Source: Thermodesulfobacteriota bacterium (GTDB lineage: Bacteria; Desulfobacterota_D; UBA1144; Nemesobacterales; UBA2774). From it: DNA of 64,000 nucleotides. Each line of letters begins with the position of its first letter. Position 1 is the first letter of the stretch. The notes beneath the pieces are model-generated. The model was not told the DNA's origin. It did not search any database and saw only the letters and a program-made list of their open reading frames with translations. Positions 47,215 through 57,407 of this stretch are shown piece by piece. Both the position numbers and the translations under genes were made by a program. The DNA is taken from contig BQJP01000005.1 in assembly GCA_021604765.1 (NCBI GenBank), positions 1 through 64,000 on the forward strand. The letters are read 5' to 3'.

Positions 47215-49161
47215 ATGAACGTATTATCAAAAAAGTTCCTTTTAATTGCTATAACTATTTTATGCATTCTTCCGTTATACAATTCTTCAGCAGAACAGAG
47301 TCTAAAATCTTATAAATCAAAAGAATTAAACGGTAGCTCAAAGTTGAATTCTAAATTAAAGGGAGTCATGAATGAGCTATCAGAAATGGCCGTAACCAGG
47401 GGTGGTGATCAGAGCTTAAAATTAAGCGAGTTATCAAACCCTATGTTAAAAATTGATGACAATGGAAATGTAGAAGTTTTTCTATATTGCAATGAAGTTA
47501 GCGATGAGAATCTTCAGCAACTTCTATCTCTTGGGCTAGTACTTGAGGATATGAACGAGGAACACAAGCTTGTTCAAGGTTGGCTTCCTTATGAACATTT
47601 AGAAAGAGCTGCCGAGATGGGATTTGTGGCAAAGGTAACTCCACCTAGTTACGCGCACATACGAGCTGGATCGGTAAATACTGAGGGACAAGGTCCAATA
47701 AATTCAGATGATGCTCGAAATCTGTTAGGAGCAGATGGAAGAGGAATAAAGATAGGTGTTATTTCAGATGGTGTAGATAGTCTAGCTGATTCGCAAGCAA
47801 GCGGGGACCTGCCTGCTTTTGTTAAAGTAGGAAGCAACGCTAATGGCGGTGACGAAGGTACTGCAATGTTAGAGATTATTCATGATATAGCCCCGGGAGC
47901 AGAACTTTTATTTCATACTGCATTTCCTTCAACCGTACAGTTTTTAAATGCTATTACCTTTTTCAGGAATAATGGCGTTGACATAATAGTGGATGATGTA
48001 GGCTTTCTTAGAGAACCTTACTTTCAAGACGGAGAATTGGCCCAAGCTGCTCAAAATGCTGTAGATGACGGAATATTATTTTTCTCCGCCGCAGGAAATG
48101 ACGCAGACAGACATTATCAAGCATTTTATTTAGATGATGGAGGGCTTGATTCTGATGACGACTTGCACAATTTTGGGGCGGCAGCAGGACTGGGCGATGA
48201 TGTAGGAATGACTTATGAAATTCCGGGCGGGGGGTTAGCTGCATTCTTTTTACAGTGGAGCGACCCGTTTGGCGCTTCGTCAAATGATTATGATCTATTT
48301 ATAGTAGACAGTATTAGTGGGGATATTTTGGATTTCAGCACTAACCCTCAAACTGGCACCCAAGATCCAATTGAATCTGCGTCTGTGGAGAATGATGGTT
48401 TCGGCTCTAAATTCGTAGACATTATAATACGGAAAGACTCAGGCACAGCGCAGACGTTAGAAATTCATTTCAATCTGGATGGAGATTTAACAGAATACAA
48501 TGTTCCACAAGATGCTATTTATGGACACCCGGCGGCATCCGGCGTAATAGCAACAGCAGCCTTTGACTGGATAACTCCAAATACAATTGAACCCTTTAGC
48601 TCACACGGGCCTGTATCAATAATCTCACCTTCTGACGCTGCTATATCAAGCAGAGCCGTTATTTCAGAGTTAAGAAACAAACCTGACATATCCGCTCCTG
48701 ATGGAGTTTCAACTACAGCTCCTGGTTTTGCTACATTTTTCGGCACCTCTGCTGCAGCTCCTCATGCAGCAGCAGTAGCAGCTCAAATACTTCAAGCTAT
48801 AGAATTTGTGGAAGGAAGCACTTCCTCAGCTAATCCTGTAATATCAACTAGAAATGTTCAGACTGTGAGAAATGCATTAACCAGCACTGCTGTAGATTTG
48901 GGCCAACCTGGTTTTGATACCATTTCTGGCTTCGGTAGAATTGATGCCTTTGCGGCAGTAAACTCTATACTTAATGGCCAAGTTATTCCTCCACCTCCAC
49001 CTGGTGGTGATAATAACGACAACGGAGGAGGCGGCGGATGTTCACTACAAGGTCCAATAGCTGACAATATGATCAACACTGCTGCATTAAACTTAATTGT
49101 ACTATTTATTCCGGCTCTAGTTTTTGGGGCAAGCATCATGATAAAAAGAAGAAATGATTAA
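47215..49161 (+). CDS. Secreted S8-like peptidase with Glu in place of catalytic His and C-terminal sorting signal
   Basis: 648 residues: signal peptide (about 1-27), a prodomain-like region, and a subtilase fold with Asp185 in GVISDGVDS and Ser512 in FFGTSAAAPHAA. The usual His motif is GGDEGTAML, so Glu214 stands where His is normal; AAGND carries the oxyanion Asn. A long insertion lies between the two halves. The end is VIPPPPPGG, a Gly-rich stretch with one Cys (GGGGGCS), a membrane helix and KRRND, the three-part shape of CTERM sorting signals. AGGAGG precedes the ATG. It heads the phosphatase-superfamily cluster, six bases before the next gene. Confidence 0.82.
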   Translation: MNVLSKKFLLIAITILCILPLYNSSAEQSLKSYKSKELNGSSKLNSKLKGVMNELSEMAVTRGGDQSLKLSELSNPMLKIDDNGNVEVFLYCNEVSDENLQQLLSLGLVLEDMNEEHKLVQGWLPYEHLERAAEMGFVAKVTPPSYAHIRAGSVNTEGQGPINSDDARNLLGADGRGIKIGVISDGVDSLADSQASGDLPAFVKVGSNANGGDEGTAMLEIIHDIAPGAELLFHTAFPSTVQFLNAITFFRNNGVDIIVDDVGFLREPYFQDGELAQAAQNAVDDGILFFSAAGNDADRHYQAFYLDDGGLDSDDDLHNFGAAAGLGDDVGMTYEIPGGGLAAFFLQWSDPFGASSNDYDLFIVDSISGDILDFSTNPQTGTQDPIESASVENDGFGSKFVDIIIRKDSGTAQTLEIHFNLDGDLTEYNVPQDAIYGHPAASGVIATAAFDWITPNTIEPFSSHGPVSIISPSDAAISSRAVISELRNKPDISAPDGVSTTAPGFATFFGTSAAAPHAAAVAAQILQAIEFVEGSTSSANPVISTRNVQTVRNALTSTAVDLGQPGFDTISGFGRIDAFAAVNSILNGQVIPPPPPGGDNNDNGGGGGCSLQGPIADNMINTAALNLIVLFIPALVFGASIMIKRRND

Positions 49162-49167
49162 GAAAAT

Positions 49168-50598
49168 ATGAAGTTATTAATTATTGGGCTTGATTGCGCG
49201 GACCCAGAACTGGTATTTGGTTGGAAAGATGAACTTCCAAACCTAAAAAAACTTATAGATAATGGAGCCTATGGAAAGCTAAGGTCTACTCATCCTCCTA
49301 TTACTGTGCCTGCGTGGGCAGTGATGATGAGCGGGAAAGACCCTGGTCAACTCGGGTACTACGGTTTTAGAAATAGAAAAGATTATTCCTATGATGCATA
49401 TGGAATTGCTAATGCCAATGCCGTAACATACGACAGAGCCTGGGACATATTATCCAAAGCCGGGAAGAAAGTAGTACTTCTTGGAGTACCACAAACTTAT
49501 CCTCCAAAGCCTGTTAACGGATGTGTAGTTAGCGGTTTCCTTACACCCTCAACCGAGAGCAATTACACCTACCCGATACCGCTAAAAGACGAAATCGAAG
49601 AAGTATCAAACGGCTATGTAGTCGATGTGGATAATTTCCGCACCAATGATAAAGAGGCCCTTTTGGGTAGGATCTACGAAAAAACAGAAAAACATTTCAC
49701 GGTTGCAAAACACTTGATCAAAAACAAGCCATGGGACTTTTTCATGCTTGTAGAGATGGGAGTTGACCGTATTCACCACGGTTTCTGGAGCTACATAGAC
49801 CCTACGCATCATAAGTACGTAGCAGGCAACCCACTTGAGAATTCTATCAAGGATTATTATAAATACTGTGACAAAGAAATAGGAGAGCTTATTGCTCTTG
49901 CTCCAGATGACACAATAGTAATGGTTGTATCCGATCATGGCGCTACAAAAATGGACGGGGGAATATGCTTTAACGAATGGCTAATTAAAGAAGGATATTT
50001 AACCCTAAAAGAATACCCCTCTGAGCCTACTCCTATAGCGGATTTGGAAATCGATTGGAGTAAGACCAAGGCATGGGGCGAAGGCGGTTACTACGGTAGA
50101 CTATTCATGAACGTGAAGGGTCGTGAACCAGAGGGTATAGTTGATCCCGAGGATTACGAGAAAACTCGTTCTGAGTTGATTGAAAAAATCTCAGCCATCG
50201 AAGACCCGGATGGTACGAACATCGGCTCTATAGCTTACAGACCTGAAGACCTTTATTTAGAAGTAAACGGTGTTGCCCCTGATTTAATAACATATTTTGG
50301 CGATCTTGGATGGCGCTCTGTAGGCACAGTGGGACTTGGAAGCATTCATACTTTTGAAAATGACACCGGTTCCGATGACGCAAATCACAATTGGGATGGC
50401 ATATATATATTAGATCAAAAAGGATGTGAATTTGGAAATGTTGAACCGGGACTGAAGGAAGGTATGGAAATATACGACATTGCTCCTACTGTGATCAACT
50501 TATTTGGAATGAAGCCCATTGATAATATCAGAGGGAAAAGCCTGACAGACCATAAAGATTCGGGAATCTTGGGAAAGTTAAAAAAGATTTGGAGTTAA
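49168..50598 (+). CDS. Alkaline-phosphatase-superfamily protein, phosphodiesterase type (cytosolic form)
   Basis: 476 residues without signal peptide or membrane segment. The type I phosphodiesterase/nucleotide pyrophosphatase pattern is complete: Asp9 in IIGLDCADP, nucleophile Thr46 in PPITVPAWAVMMSG, GVDRIHHGFW, VVSDHGATKM and a late DANHNWDG His. Two metal sites are therefore likely. It would hydrolyse or transfer a phospho-group, but the substrate is unknown. First enzyme of a five-paralogue cluster; it lacks the L-K-x-L-x-Y-I tail. Confidence 0.82.
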   Translation: MKLLIIGLDCADPELVFGWKDELPNLKKLIDNGAYGKLRSTHPPITVPAWAVMMSGKDPGQLGYYGFRNRKDYSYDAYGIANANAVTYDRAWDILSKAGKKVVLLGVPQTYPPKPVNGCVVSGFLTPSTESNYTYPIPLKDEIEEVSNGYVVDVDNFRTNDKEALLGRIYEKTEKHFTVAKHLIKNKPWDFFMLVEMGVDRIHHGFWSYIDPTHHKYVAGNPLENSIKDYYKYCDKEIGELIALAPDDTIVMVVSDHGATKMDGGICFNEWLIKEGYLTLKEYPSEPTPIADLEIDWSKTKAWGEGGYYGRLFMNVKGREPEGIVDPEDYEKTRSELIEKISAIEDPDGTNIGSIAYRPEDLYLEVNGVAPDLITYFGDLGWRSVGTVGLGSIHTFENDTGSDDANHNWDGIYILDQKGCEFGNVEPGLKEGMEIYDIAPTVINLFGMKPIDNIRGKSLTDHKDSGILGKLKKIWS

Positions 50599-50657
50599 AG
50601 AAATTAAGCTTACAGAATAAATTAAATATACTCTCTTTATTGTATTAATAAGTAAAA

Positions 50658-52715
50658 ATGAAAGATAACACCGTGTCGATCAACACCATACTAGCAATAG
50701 GCATCACAGTAAGCCTAGTTGCGGGTTTTTTGGATGTTGCCATAGGTTTATCATCTACAAATTCTGATTTTCTATCGTTTAGATCAGTTTTATTACCACT
50801 TGCTACTACAATTGGATTTTCTTTTATCTTGTTTCTTCTTGGATGGTTTCTTATAGGAAAGAATGCTTCTAATTGGCTCAAACTTAGAACAGTTCCACTG
50901 GCGGTTGCAATAGGGGTATTCATAATAACTTCAATCGTATTATTCTCCCTTAACTACTATTCGATAATTTTATCACCATTTACTCAAATAATATTAAAGT
51001 TAGGAGTAATTTTTGCGATTAGTTTTGTCACACTATTAATTTCATATTTTGCAGTTAAAAAAATACAAGAATCAAAAAAACTAAATCAGCCTGGCAACAC
51101 TATATCATTTTTACTACCGGCATTACTATTGGAGCTGTTAATTTTTATATGGTTAAGCAAGTCAGAAACATTCCCTAATCTTATAGCCTTGTTAGGATTT
51201 GTGATAATCGCACTATTTACGAGTATCTTGTACTTCAGGTTTAGCGAAAAACATACAAAAAAAATCCTTTTTCTCCTATTTTTTGTAGTTCTATTGGGCA
51301 GTCCACTCGGATTCTTTATTAGCGCGGGAAAACTTGGTAATAATCTAGAAGGATTTGAAGAATCAACCAAAAATGAGATTAAGAGTATCATTTTAATATC
51401 TATTGATACTCTAAGAACCGATGTCCTATCCAGTTACGGAAGCGATGCAGTCTCTACTCCTAATATAGACAAAGTTGCCGAAGATGGATATTTATTTTCT
51501 CAAGCCTATTCTCCGGCTCCTTGGACTTTGCCAGCATTCTCATCCATCATGACAGGAGTAAATCCCTTAGTCCATAAAACGACTGACTCAAAATCAAGAC
51601 TTCCTGAAACCTTTACAACAATTGCTGAGCATTTAGCCAGTTCAGGATATAAGACTGGAGCTGTAGGCAAAAATGTTTTCCTTCATTCCGAATACAATAT
51701 AGACCAAGGTTTTATGGAATATAACTTCTTTCCAAAAATAAATGAACTGGTTAACTCTTTCGGCGGAGCTTTTCTTAAAATTGCTTTCCCAGCTAGTTTC
51801 AGAACAGATGCCTCTACAAGCGACTTGACTGATATTTCAATCAAATGGCTTAACGAGAATCAGGACAAGGACTTTTTTCTCTGGATACATTATTTTGATC
51901 CACATATCCCCTACACACCACCGAAAGAGTACATTGTAGATAATAACAATACCGGAACCTTAGTTGGAAACGATTTCCATAACGTAGGCAGTATAAGGAG
52001 CGGTCACTACTCTCCGAATTTATCTGACAGAGAAAGGATAAGGCAGCTCTACGATGCTGAGGTTCGCTATGTCGATGATAATATAGGCAGATTGTTAGAA
52101 ACTCTTGAGGAATTAGATTTATATAAAGATTCTTTAATTATTCTAACAAGTGATCATGGGGAAGAATTTTGGGAACACGGCGGATTTGAGCATGGTCATA
52201 GTCTTTATAATGAAGTAATAAAAGTTCCTTTGATAATAAAACTCCCTGGCAATGAGCCAAACCAAACTGTAGATATTCCCGTTACGACTCAAAGCTTAAT
52301 GCCTACTATCTTGGAATTGTCCAATATACAGCATGAGAATGGGCCATATTTAGCAAGTTCACTAGTTCCAATTCTTGAAAATGACCCTGCGAACTATAGA
52401 ATAAAGCCTATAATTAGCTCAAGCCTGCTTTATTACGAAGACCGCGAATCGGCCCTATTTGATGAGAATAAATATATAAGGACAATAATCACTGACCAGG
52501 AAGAATTATATAACTTAAAAAATGACCCTGGAGAACAGTCCCCCTTATCAAGTTCCGCAGTATCGGATAAGATATTTGAGGCTCAAAATATTCTTAAACA
52601 ATATAAAGACGAGAGCCAGAGAACAGGCAAATATTATGGGGTCGATAAAAGTGAAACAGTTGAGTTAAACAAAGAAAAGAAAGAGAAATTAAAAGCCCTA
52701 GATTACATTCAGTAG
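50658..52715 (+). CDS. Sulfatase-fold membrane protein with Thr nucleophile
   Basis: 685 residues: about seven membrane helices (to residue 230), then an extracytoplasmic sulfatase-fold domain. Metal and active-site motifs are ISIDTLRTDVLSSYG, SPAPWTLPAFSSIMTG, FFLWIHYFDPHIPY and TSDHGEEFWEHGGFEHGH. The nucleophile position is Thr290 (WTLP), not the Cys or Ser that becomes formylglycine, so a phospho-transfer reaction like LtaS or EptA is more likely than sulfate cleavage. The C-terminus is KLKALDYIQ, shared with neighbours. Confidence 0.82.
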   Translation: MKDNTVSINTILAIGITVSLVAGFLDVAIGLSSTNSDFLSFRSVLLPLATTIGFSFILFLLGWFLIGKNASNWLKLRTVPLAVAIGVFIITSIVLFSLNYYSIILSPFTQIILKLGVIFAISFVTLLISYFAVKKIQESKKLNQPGNTISFLLPALLLELLIFIWLSKSETFPNLIALLGFVIIALFTSILYFRFSEKHTKKILFLLFFVVLLGSPLGFFISAGKLGNNLEGFEESTKNEIKSIILISIDTLRTDVLSSYGSDAVSTPNIDKVAEDGYLFSQAYSPAPWTLPAFSSIMTGVNPLVHKTTDSKSRLPETFTTIAEHLASSGYKTGAVGKNVFLHSEYNIDQGFMEYNFFPKINELVNSFGGAFLKIAFPASFRTDASTSDLTDISIKWLNENQDKDFFLWIHYFDPHIPYTPPKEYIVDNNNTGTLVGNDFHNVGSIRSGHYSPNLSDRERIRQLYDAEVRYVDDNIGRLLETLEELDLYKDSLIILTSDHGEEFWEHGGFEHGHSLYNEVIKVPLIIKLPGNEPNQTVDIPVTTQSLMPTILELSNIQHENGPYLASSLVPILENDPANYRIKPIISSSLLYYEDRESALFDENKYIRTIITDQEELYNLKNDPGEQSPLSSSAVSDKIFEAQNILKQYKDESQRTGKYYGVDKSETVELNKEKKEKLKALDYIQ

Positions 52716-52774
52716 AATTACTCTATAATTAGCCTGGACTCAAAAAATAATTAGATTACATGTGACTTTTTAAT

Positions 52775-54928
52775 ATGCACAAATTCGCCAGATTTATGGA
52801 ATCCAGCATTTCATTTAAAAGAATATTAATAAAAATATTTTTTTTCGGAATTGTATTTATAAACTTGCTCGATACAGCGCATGCCTATATTGGTCCCGGA
52901 GCCGGTTTTGCATTTCTATCTTCATTTTTCATACTGTTTGTAACTTTTGCACTAGCAATTTTTTATTTACTCTCATGGCCTCTTAGATATATCATCAAAG
53001 GACTGTTCCGGAAAAATAGAGCCAAGAGCGACACCAAGAAAGTCATTATTATAGGCTTGGACGGCATGGACCCTAACCTCGCTGAAGAGTTCATGAGAAA
53101 GGGAGAAATGCCTAACTTTCAAAAATTAAAAGACGAAGGAACATTTAACAAACTAGCAACTAGTTACCCGTCTATTTCTCCTGTGGCATGGTCATCCTTC
53201 ATGACTGGCGTTGACCCTTCTCATCATAATATCTTTGACTTTATTACTCGCGATCCCTGCACATATCAGCCTATGCTAACTTCCGCTGAGATTGGAAAAG
53301 CTTCTAAAGTATTACCTATTGGGAAATACATGATTCCACTTAGCAAACCCAAGATGAAGCTTCTTAGAAAAAGCCAGCCATTTTGGAAAATCCTAGGGAA
53401 ATTTGGAATCTTCAGCTCTATATTAAGAGTTCCTATTACATTTCCTCCAGAAGAGTTTAATGGAGTCTCACTTTCAGGAATGTGCGTTCCTGACCTAAAA
53501 GGCTCTCAGGGAACATTCTCTCATTATACAACAGATGCTAAGAGAATAAATGTTGAAACTGGAGGAGAAAGTAGATTAGTTGAGATTAAGGATGATGCAA
53601 TATTAACTCACCTTCATGGTCCAGATAATTCCCTCATTAAAAACGGGGAAGAGATGACCTTGCCGATTAAAATAAAAATAGATAGAGAGAACAAAAGAGC
53701 TAAGATTGAGGTATCAGGTCAGAGCTTTGAGCTTGAGCCTAGAACCTATTCTCCTTGGATAAAAGTTGCATTTAAACCTGGACTAACTATAAAAGTAAAT
53801 GGTATTTGCCGCTTTTATATTAACGAGATGGAAGATGGTTTTGATATGTATGTAACACCTATAAATATAGACCCAGAAGAACCTGCGCTTCCAATCTCAC
53901 ATCCCTTTGTGTATTCGATCTACCTTGCCAAGTTAATTGGTTCTTTCGGCACCCTCGGCCTTGCAGAGGATACTTGGGCGCTAAATGAAGGAGTGATAGA
54001 TGAAGAGAGTTTCTTAGAACAATCTTATTTACTATACGAAGAAAGAGAAAAGATGTTTTTAAGCGCCCTTGAAAAAACTCCCAAAGGACTTTGCGCATGC
54101 GTGTTTGATACAACCGACAGAGTACAGCATATGTTCTTTAGGTGCTTGGAGGAAAGCCACCCTGCAAATAGAGGCAAGGAAGTTGAAAAATATAGAAATG
54201 TAATCGAAGACATGTATATCAAGATGGATGTGTTGATTGGGAAGGTAATACAAAAGCTAGATGATAAAACAGCATTATTTGTCATATCAGATCATGGATT
54301 CACTCAATTCAAACGAGGTATCAATTTAAATACATGGTTATTCAAAGAAGGATATCTAGTTCTCAAAGAAGGAAAAACTACAAGCGGCGATTGGTTTGAG
54401 AGTGTGGATTGGAACAAGAGCAGAGCATTTTCACTAGGATTAGCGGGTATATTTATCAATAGAAAAGGAAGAGAGATAAGTGGTTTGGTTGAAGAAGGTC
54501 AGGAGCTAAAAGATCTTAAGCAGGAGTTGATATCTAAGCTCACTGGACTCATTGACGAACAAACATCTCAGGTATCAATTAACGAGGTGATTGATACCGA
54601 TGCAACTCATGGTGGGCCTTACAAATATGATGCTCCAGATCTGCTTATAGGTTATAACGCAGGTTACAGAAGTTCTTGGACATGCGCTGTTGGACAGATT
54701 ACGGAATCAGTGTTTGAAGATAACACTAAACATTGGAGCGGAGACCATTGTGTGGACCCCAAAATAGTTCCGGGAGTGCTGTTTTCAAATCTAAAAGTCA
54801 GCAAAACCGACCCTCATCTCATAGATATGGCACCTACTGTGCTTAAATTGTTTGGGATTAACATACCAACATATATGCAGGGAAGCCCTCTATTAGAAAA
54901 CACCCGCATTCAAAATAACGAAAAATGA
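52775..54928 (+). CDS. Alkaline-phosphatase-superfamily protein with two N-terminal membrane helices
   Basis: 717 residues. The N-terminus has two helices around the AYIGPGAGFAF turn (residues 37-47), then a cytoplasmic basic stretch or linker and the enzyme domain: Asp96 in IIGLDGMDP, nucleophile Ser135 in YPSISPVAWSSFMTG, TTDRVQHMFF, ISDHGF and WSGDHCVDP. A beta-rich insertion (about 245-330) interrupts the fold. It is a close paralogue of the next gene, which it overlaps by four bases (ATGA). Confidence 0.8.
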   Translation: MHKFARFMESSISFKRILIKIFFFGIVFINLLDTAHAYIGPGAGFAFLSSFFILFVTFALAIFYLLSWPLRYIIKGLFRKNRAKSDTKKVIIIGLDGMDPNLAEEFMRKGEMPNFQKLKDEGTFNKLATSYPSISPVAWSSFMTGVDPSHHNIFDFITRDPCTYQPMLTSAEIGKASKVLPIGKYMIPLSKPKMKLLRKSQPFWKILGKFGIFSSILRVPITFPPEEFNGVSLSGMCVPDLKGSQGTFSHYTTDAKRINVETGGESRLVEIKDDAILTHLHGPDNSLIKNGEEMTLPIKIKIDRENKRAKIEVSGQSFELEPRTYSPWIKVAFKPGLTIKVNGICRFYINEMEDGFDMYVTPINIDPEEPALPISHPFVYSIYLAKLIGSFGTLGLAEDTWALNEGVIDEESFLEQSYLLYEEREKMFLSALEKTPKGLCACVFDTTDRVQHMFFRCLEESHPANRGKEVEKYRNVIEDMYIKMDVLIGKVIQKLDDKTALFVISDHGFTQFKRGINLNTWLFKEGYLVLKEGKTTSGDWFESVDWNKSRAFSLGLAGIFINRKGREISGLVEEGQELKDLKQELISKLTGLIDEQTSQVSINEVIDTDATHGGPYKYDAPDLLIGYNAGYRSSWTCAVGQITESVFEDNTKHWSGDHCVDPKIVPGVLFSNLKVSKTDPHLIDMAPTVLKLFGINIPTYMQGSPLLENTRIQNNEK

Positions 54929-56931
54929 AAGAAAACTATAGAATCAATTTAGCCTTCACATTGCTATTAATAACAACCTTAAGTTTATTTGTTTCTCTTC
55001 TTAGCTGTAGCGAGAATAAAGGGATTTCTAAAAACAATAAATCACAAACCAACCAAAAACTAATAGTAATTGGATTTGACGGTATGGATTATAAATTGCT
55101 TAAGAACCTGATGTCAGAGGGAAAGCTTCCAACATTTAAGAAATTAAGCGAGGAAGGAGATTTCAAGCCTTTGGGAACAAGCATACCACCTCAAAGCCCT
55201 GTTGCCTGGTCTAACTTTATTACAGGTATGAACCCAGGTGGTCACGGAATTTTTGATTTTATTCACAGAGATCCAGAAACTATGTTCCCCTATCTTTCAA
55301 CTTCAAAAATAGAGCAGGCACAAAAGACAGTAACGATTGGGAAATGGGTTATTCCACTTTCCTCTGGAGAAGTAAAACTGCTGAGACAGGGAAAAGCGTT
55401 TTGGGAGTATTTAACTGATGACGGTATCCAAACTACCATATTTAGGGTCCCGGCCAACTTCCCAACTACTACAAATACCGAAGCTAATCAAATTTCAGGC
55501 ATGGGTACTCCGGATATACAAGGAACCTACGGAACATTTTCTTACTTTACGGATAAGCCTCCAGAGGAATATTCAGATATTTCAGGGGGAGAAATATTCC
55601 CTGTTAGAGCAAGAAATAACGTAGTCACAGCAAAATTGCCCGGCCCTCTTAATACTTTTAAAAAGAATGCGCCAGAGAGTAAGGTCAAATTTAAAGTATT
55701 CATTGATCCGGATAACCCGGTTGCCAAAATAGTAGTCCAAGACAATGAGATCATACTTCAAGAGGGGGAATGGAGCGACTGGGTGAAGATCAAGTACAGT
55801 CTTGTGCCTCTTCTCCAAAGCACTACCGGTATTGTTCGCTTCTATATTAAGGAGCTTCATCCTGATTTTAAGATGTATGTCAGCCCGGTGAATATAGATC
55901 CATCGGCTCCTGCTCTCCCGATCTCTACTCCAGATGAATATGCTGAGGAATTAGCAAATGAGATAGGACTCTTTTATACACAAGGCATACCAGAGGACAC
56001 AAAAGCCTTATCGGAAGAAGTTCTCACAGATAATGAATTCTTAGAGCAAACCAATTTGGTAATGGATGAAGAGATGAAGATGCTCGAATATGAGCTTGAG
56101 CGTTTTCAATCGGGAATGTTGTTCTTTTATATTGGTAGGGTTGACCAATTATCTCACATGTTCTGGAGAACTATGGACCCTAAACACCCAGCTTATGATT
56201 CTGCGACTGAATTAAGACAGGTTATAGAAAATGCATATATAGAAATGGATGGCATATTAGCTCAAGTTCTTGAGAAGGTAGATGACAATACAACAATCAT
56301 AGTATTATCAGATCATGGTTTTGCCCCTTTTTATAGAGCTTTTAACTTAAACACCTGGCTAAGCAAAGAGGGGTACATTACACTTACCAATGATGAAGAG
56401 GGAGAATTCTTTCAGAACGTAGATTGGAGCTCTACTCAGGCATATGGAGTAGGATTTAACGGTTTGTATATAAATCTAAAATATAGAGAAAGAGAAGGAA
56501 TAATTGATAGTTCAAACAGAGAAGAATTACTTGATGAAATATCTGAGAAACTTCTTAAAATAAGGGATCCAAAAAACGGAGAACAGGTTATAAGTAGAGT
56601 GTACCGAGCAGATGAAGTATATAGTGGACCGAATCTAAAAGATGCCCCCGATCTTATAGTAGGCTATAATGCTGGCTATAGGGCTTCTTGGGAAACGGTT
56701 CTGGGCAGCTTTCCTAAAGAAGTCCTAAGAGACAATACTGAGAAATGGAGCGGTGATCATCTAATGGAAGCTCAACTAGTTCCAGGGATCGTACTCTCGA
56801 ATAAGAAAATACCGTCAGAAAGTCCTGCACTATACGATATCGCGCCTACAATATTATCTGAATTCGGAATACCTAGACAAGAAGGAATGATCGGAAACAG
56901 CATTTTTAATAGTGATAAATTAGAAAATTAG
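54925..56931 (+). CDS. Alkaline-phosphatase-superfamily lipoprotein
   Basis: 668 residues. A signal peptide with lipobox LLSC (Cys28) anchors it outside the cytoplasm. Active-site motifs are Asp52 in VIGFDGMDY, Ser91 in PPQSPVAWSNFITG, GRVDQLSHMFW, LSDHGFAPF and WSGDHLMEA. It aligns with the preceding protein along its whole length, including the HRDP and IPLS segments and the insertion domain. One is membrane-embedded and the other lipid-anchored, so they may act on the same substrate on different surfaces. Confidence 0.82.
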   Translation: MKENYRINLAFTLLLITTLSLFVSLLSCSENKGISKNNKSQTNQKLIVIGFDGMDYKLLKNLMSEGKLPTFKKLSEEGDFKPLGTSIPPQSPVAWSNFITGMNPGGHGIFDFIHRDPETMFPYLSTSKIEQAQKTVTIGKWVIPLSSGEVKLLRQGKAFWEYLTDDGIQTTIFRVPANFPTTTNTEANQISGMGTPDIQGTYGTFSYFTDKPPEEYSDISGGEIFPVRARNNVVTAKLPGPLNTFKKNAPESKVKFKVFIDPDNPVAKIVVQDNEIILQEGEWSDWVKIKYSLVPLLQSTTGIVRFYIKELHPDFKMYVSPVNIDPSAPALPISTPDEYAEELANEIGLFYTQGIPEDTKALSEEVLTDNEFLEQTNLVMDEEMKMLEYELERFQSGMLFFYIGRVDQLSHMFWRTMDPKHPAYDSATELRQVIENAYIEMDGILAQVLEKVDDNTTIIVLSDHGFAPFYRAFNLNTWLSKEGYITLTNDEEGEFFQNVDWSSTQAYGVGFNGLYINLKYREREGIIDSSNREELLDEISEKLLKIRDPKNGEQVISRVYRADEVYSGPNLKDAPDLIVGYNAGYRASWETVLGSFPKEVLRDNTEKWSGDHLMEAQLVPGIVLSNKKIPSESPALYDIAPTILSEFGIPRQEGMIGNSIFNSDKLEN

Positions 56932-56961
56932 ACTGGCCAATGATGAAGGAGGAAAATTATC

Positions 56962-57162
56962 ATGTTTGGTGGCTCTAAGGTTAAGTTAGATAAAGATTTA
57001 CTAGAGAGATGTAAGAAATATTCTGAAGAAGCCGGCTATAGTTCAGTTGAAGAATTCATATCTCATACACTCGAAAAAGAACTTAGAAAGGTAGAGGAAG
57101 TCTCCCCTGAAGATGAAGAAAAGGTAGCAAAAAGACTAAAAGGTCTTGGATATATTGAATAA
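56962..57162 (+). CDS. 66-residue protein ending in the cluster tail motif
   Basis: A small charged protein, not a known enzyme. Residues 7-45 (VKLDKDLLERCKKYSEEAGYSSVEEFISHTLEKEL in pattern) look like a ribbon-helix-helix unit, a strand and two helices. The C-terminal KRLKGLGYIE matches the ends of the two sulfatase-fold enzymes of the cluster. AAGGAGG precedes the ATG by nine bases. The shared tail in an otherwise unrelated protein suggests a common binding partner or a docking function. Confidence 0.7.
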   Translation: MFGGSKVKLDKDLLERCKKYSEEAGYSSVEEFISHTLEKELRKVEEVSPEDEEKVAKRLKGLGYIE

Positions 57163-57284
57163 TTTTTTCTAAAATATCATACAGAACCACAGTTAATAAC
57201 GTAGAGAATACAAAGACGATTGAAGAGTTTGAATAAGCAAATTAAAGACTGTTGCTAATTGTTTACAAAGATTAGTTGGGATAA

Positions 57285-57377
57285 TCTGATATTCTATTTA
57301 AGCTAGCTGAAATTCAAGAAATTAATCTAAGAAAAGATTATACAAAAAAACTAAAAGCTCTAGGCTATATACAGTAA
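57285..57377 (+). pseudogene. Remnant of a sulfatase-fold gene, 3' end only
   Basis: An open stretch without a start codon, translating as SDILFKLAEIQ... and ending RKDYTKKLKALGYIQ then a stop. The last eight residues are identical to the end of the enzyme encoded at 57408-59303. The rest of the 245-bp gap shows stops in all forward frames. It is best read as the tail of a deleted third sulfatase-fold gene. Confidence 0.6.
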
Positions 57378-57407
57378 CTCTTTTTCTGATCTTATAATTT
57401 AGTAAGA

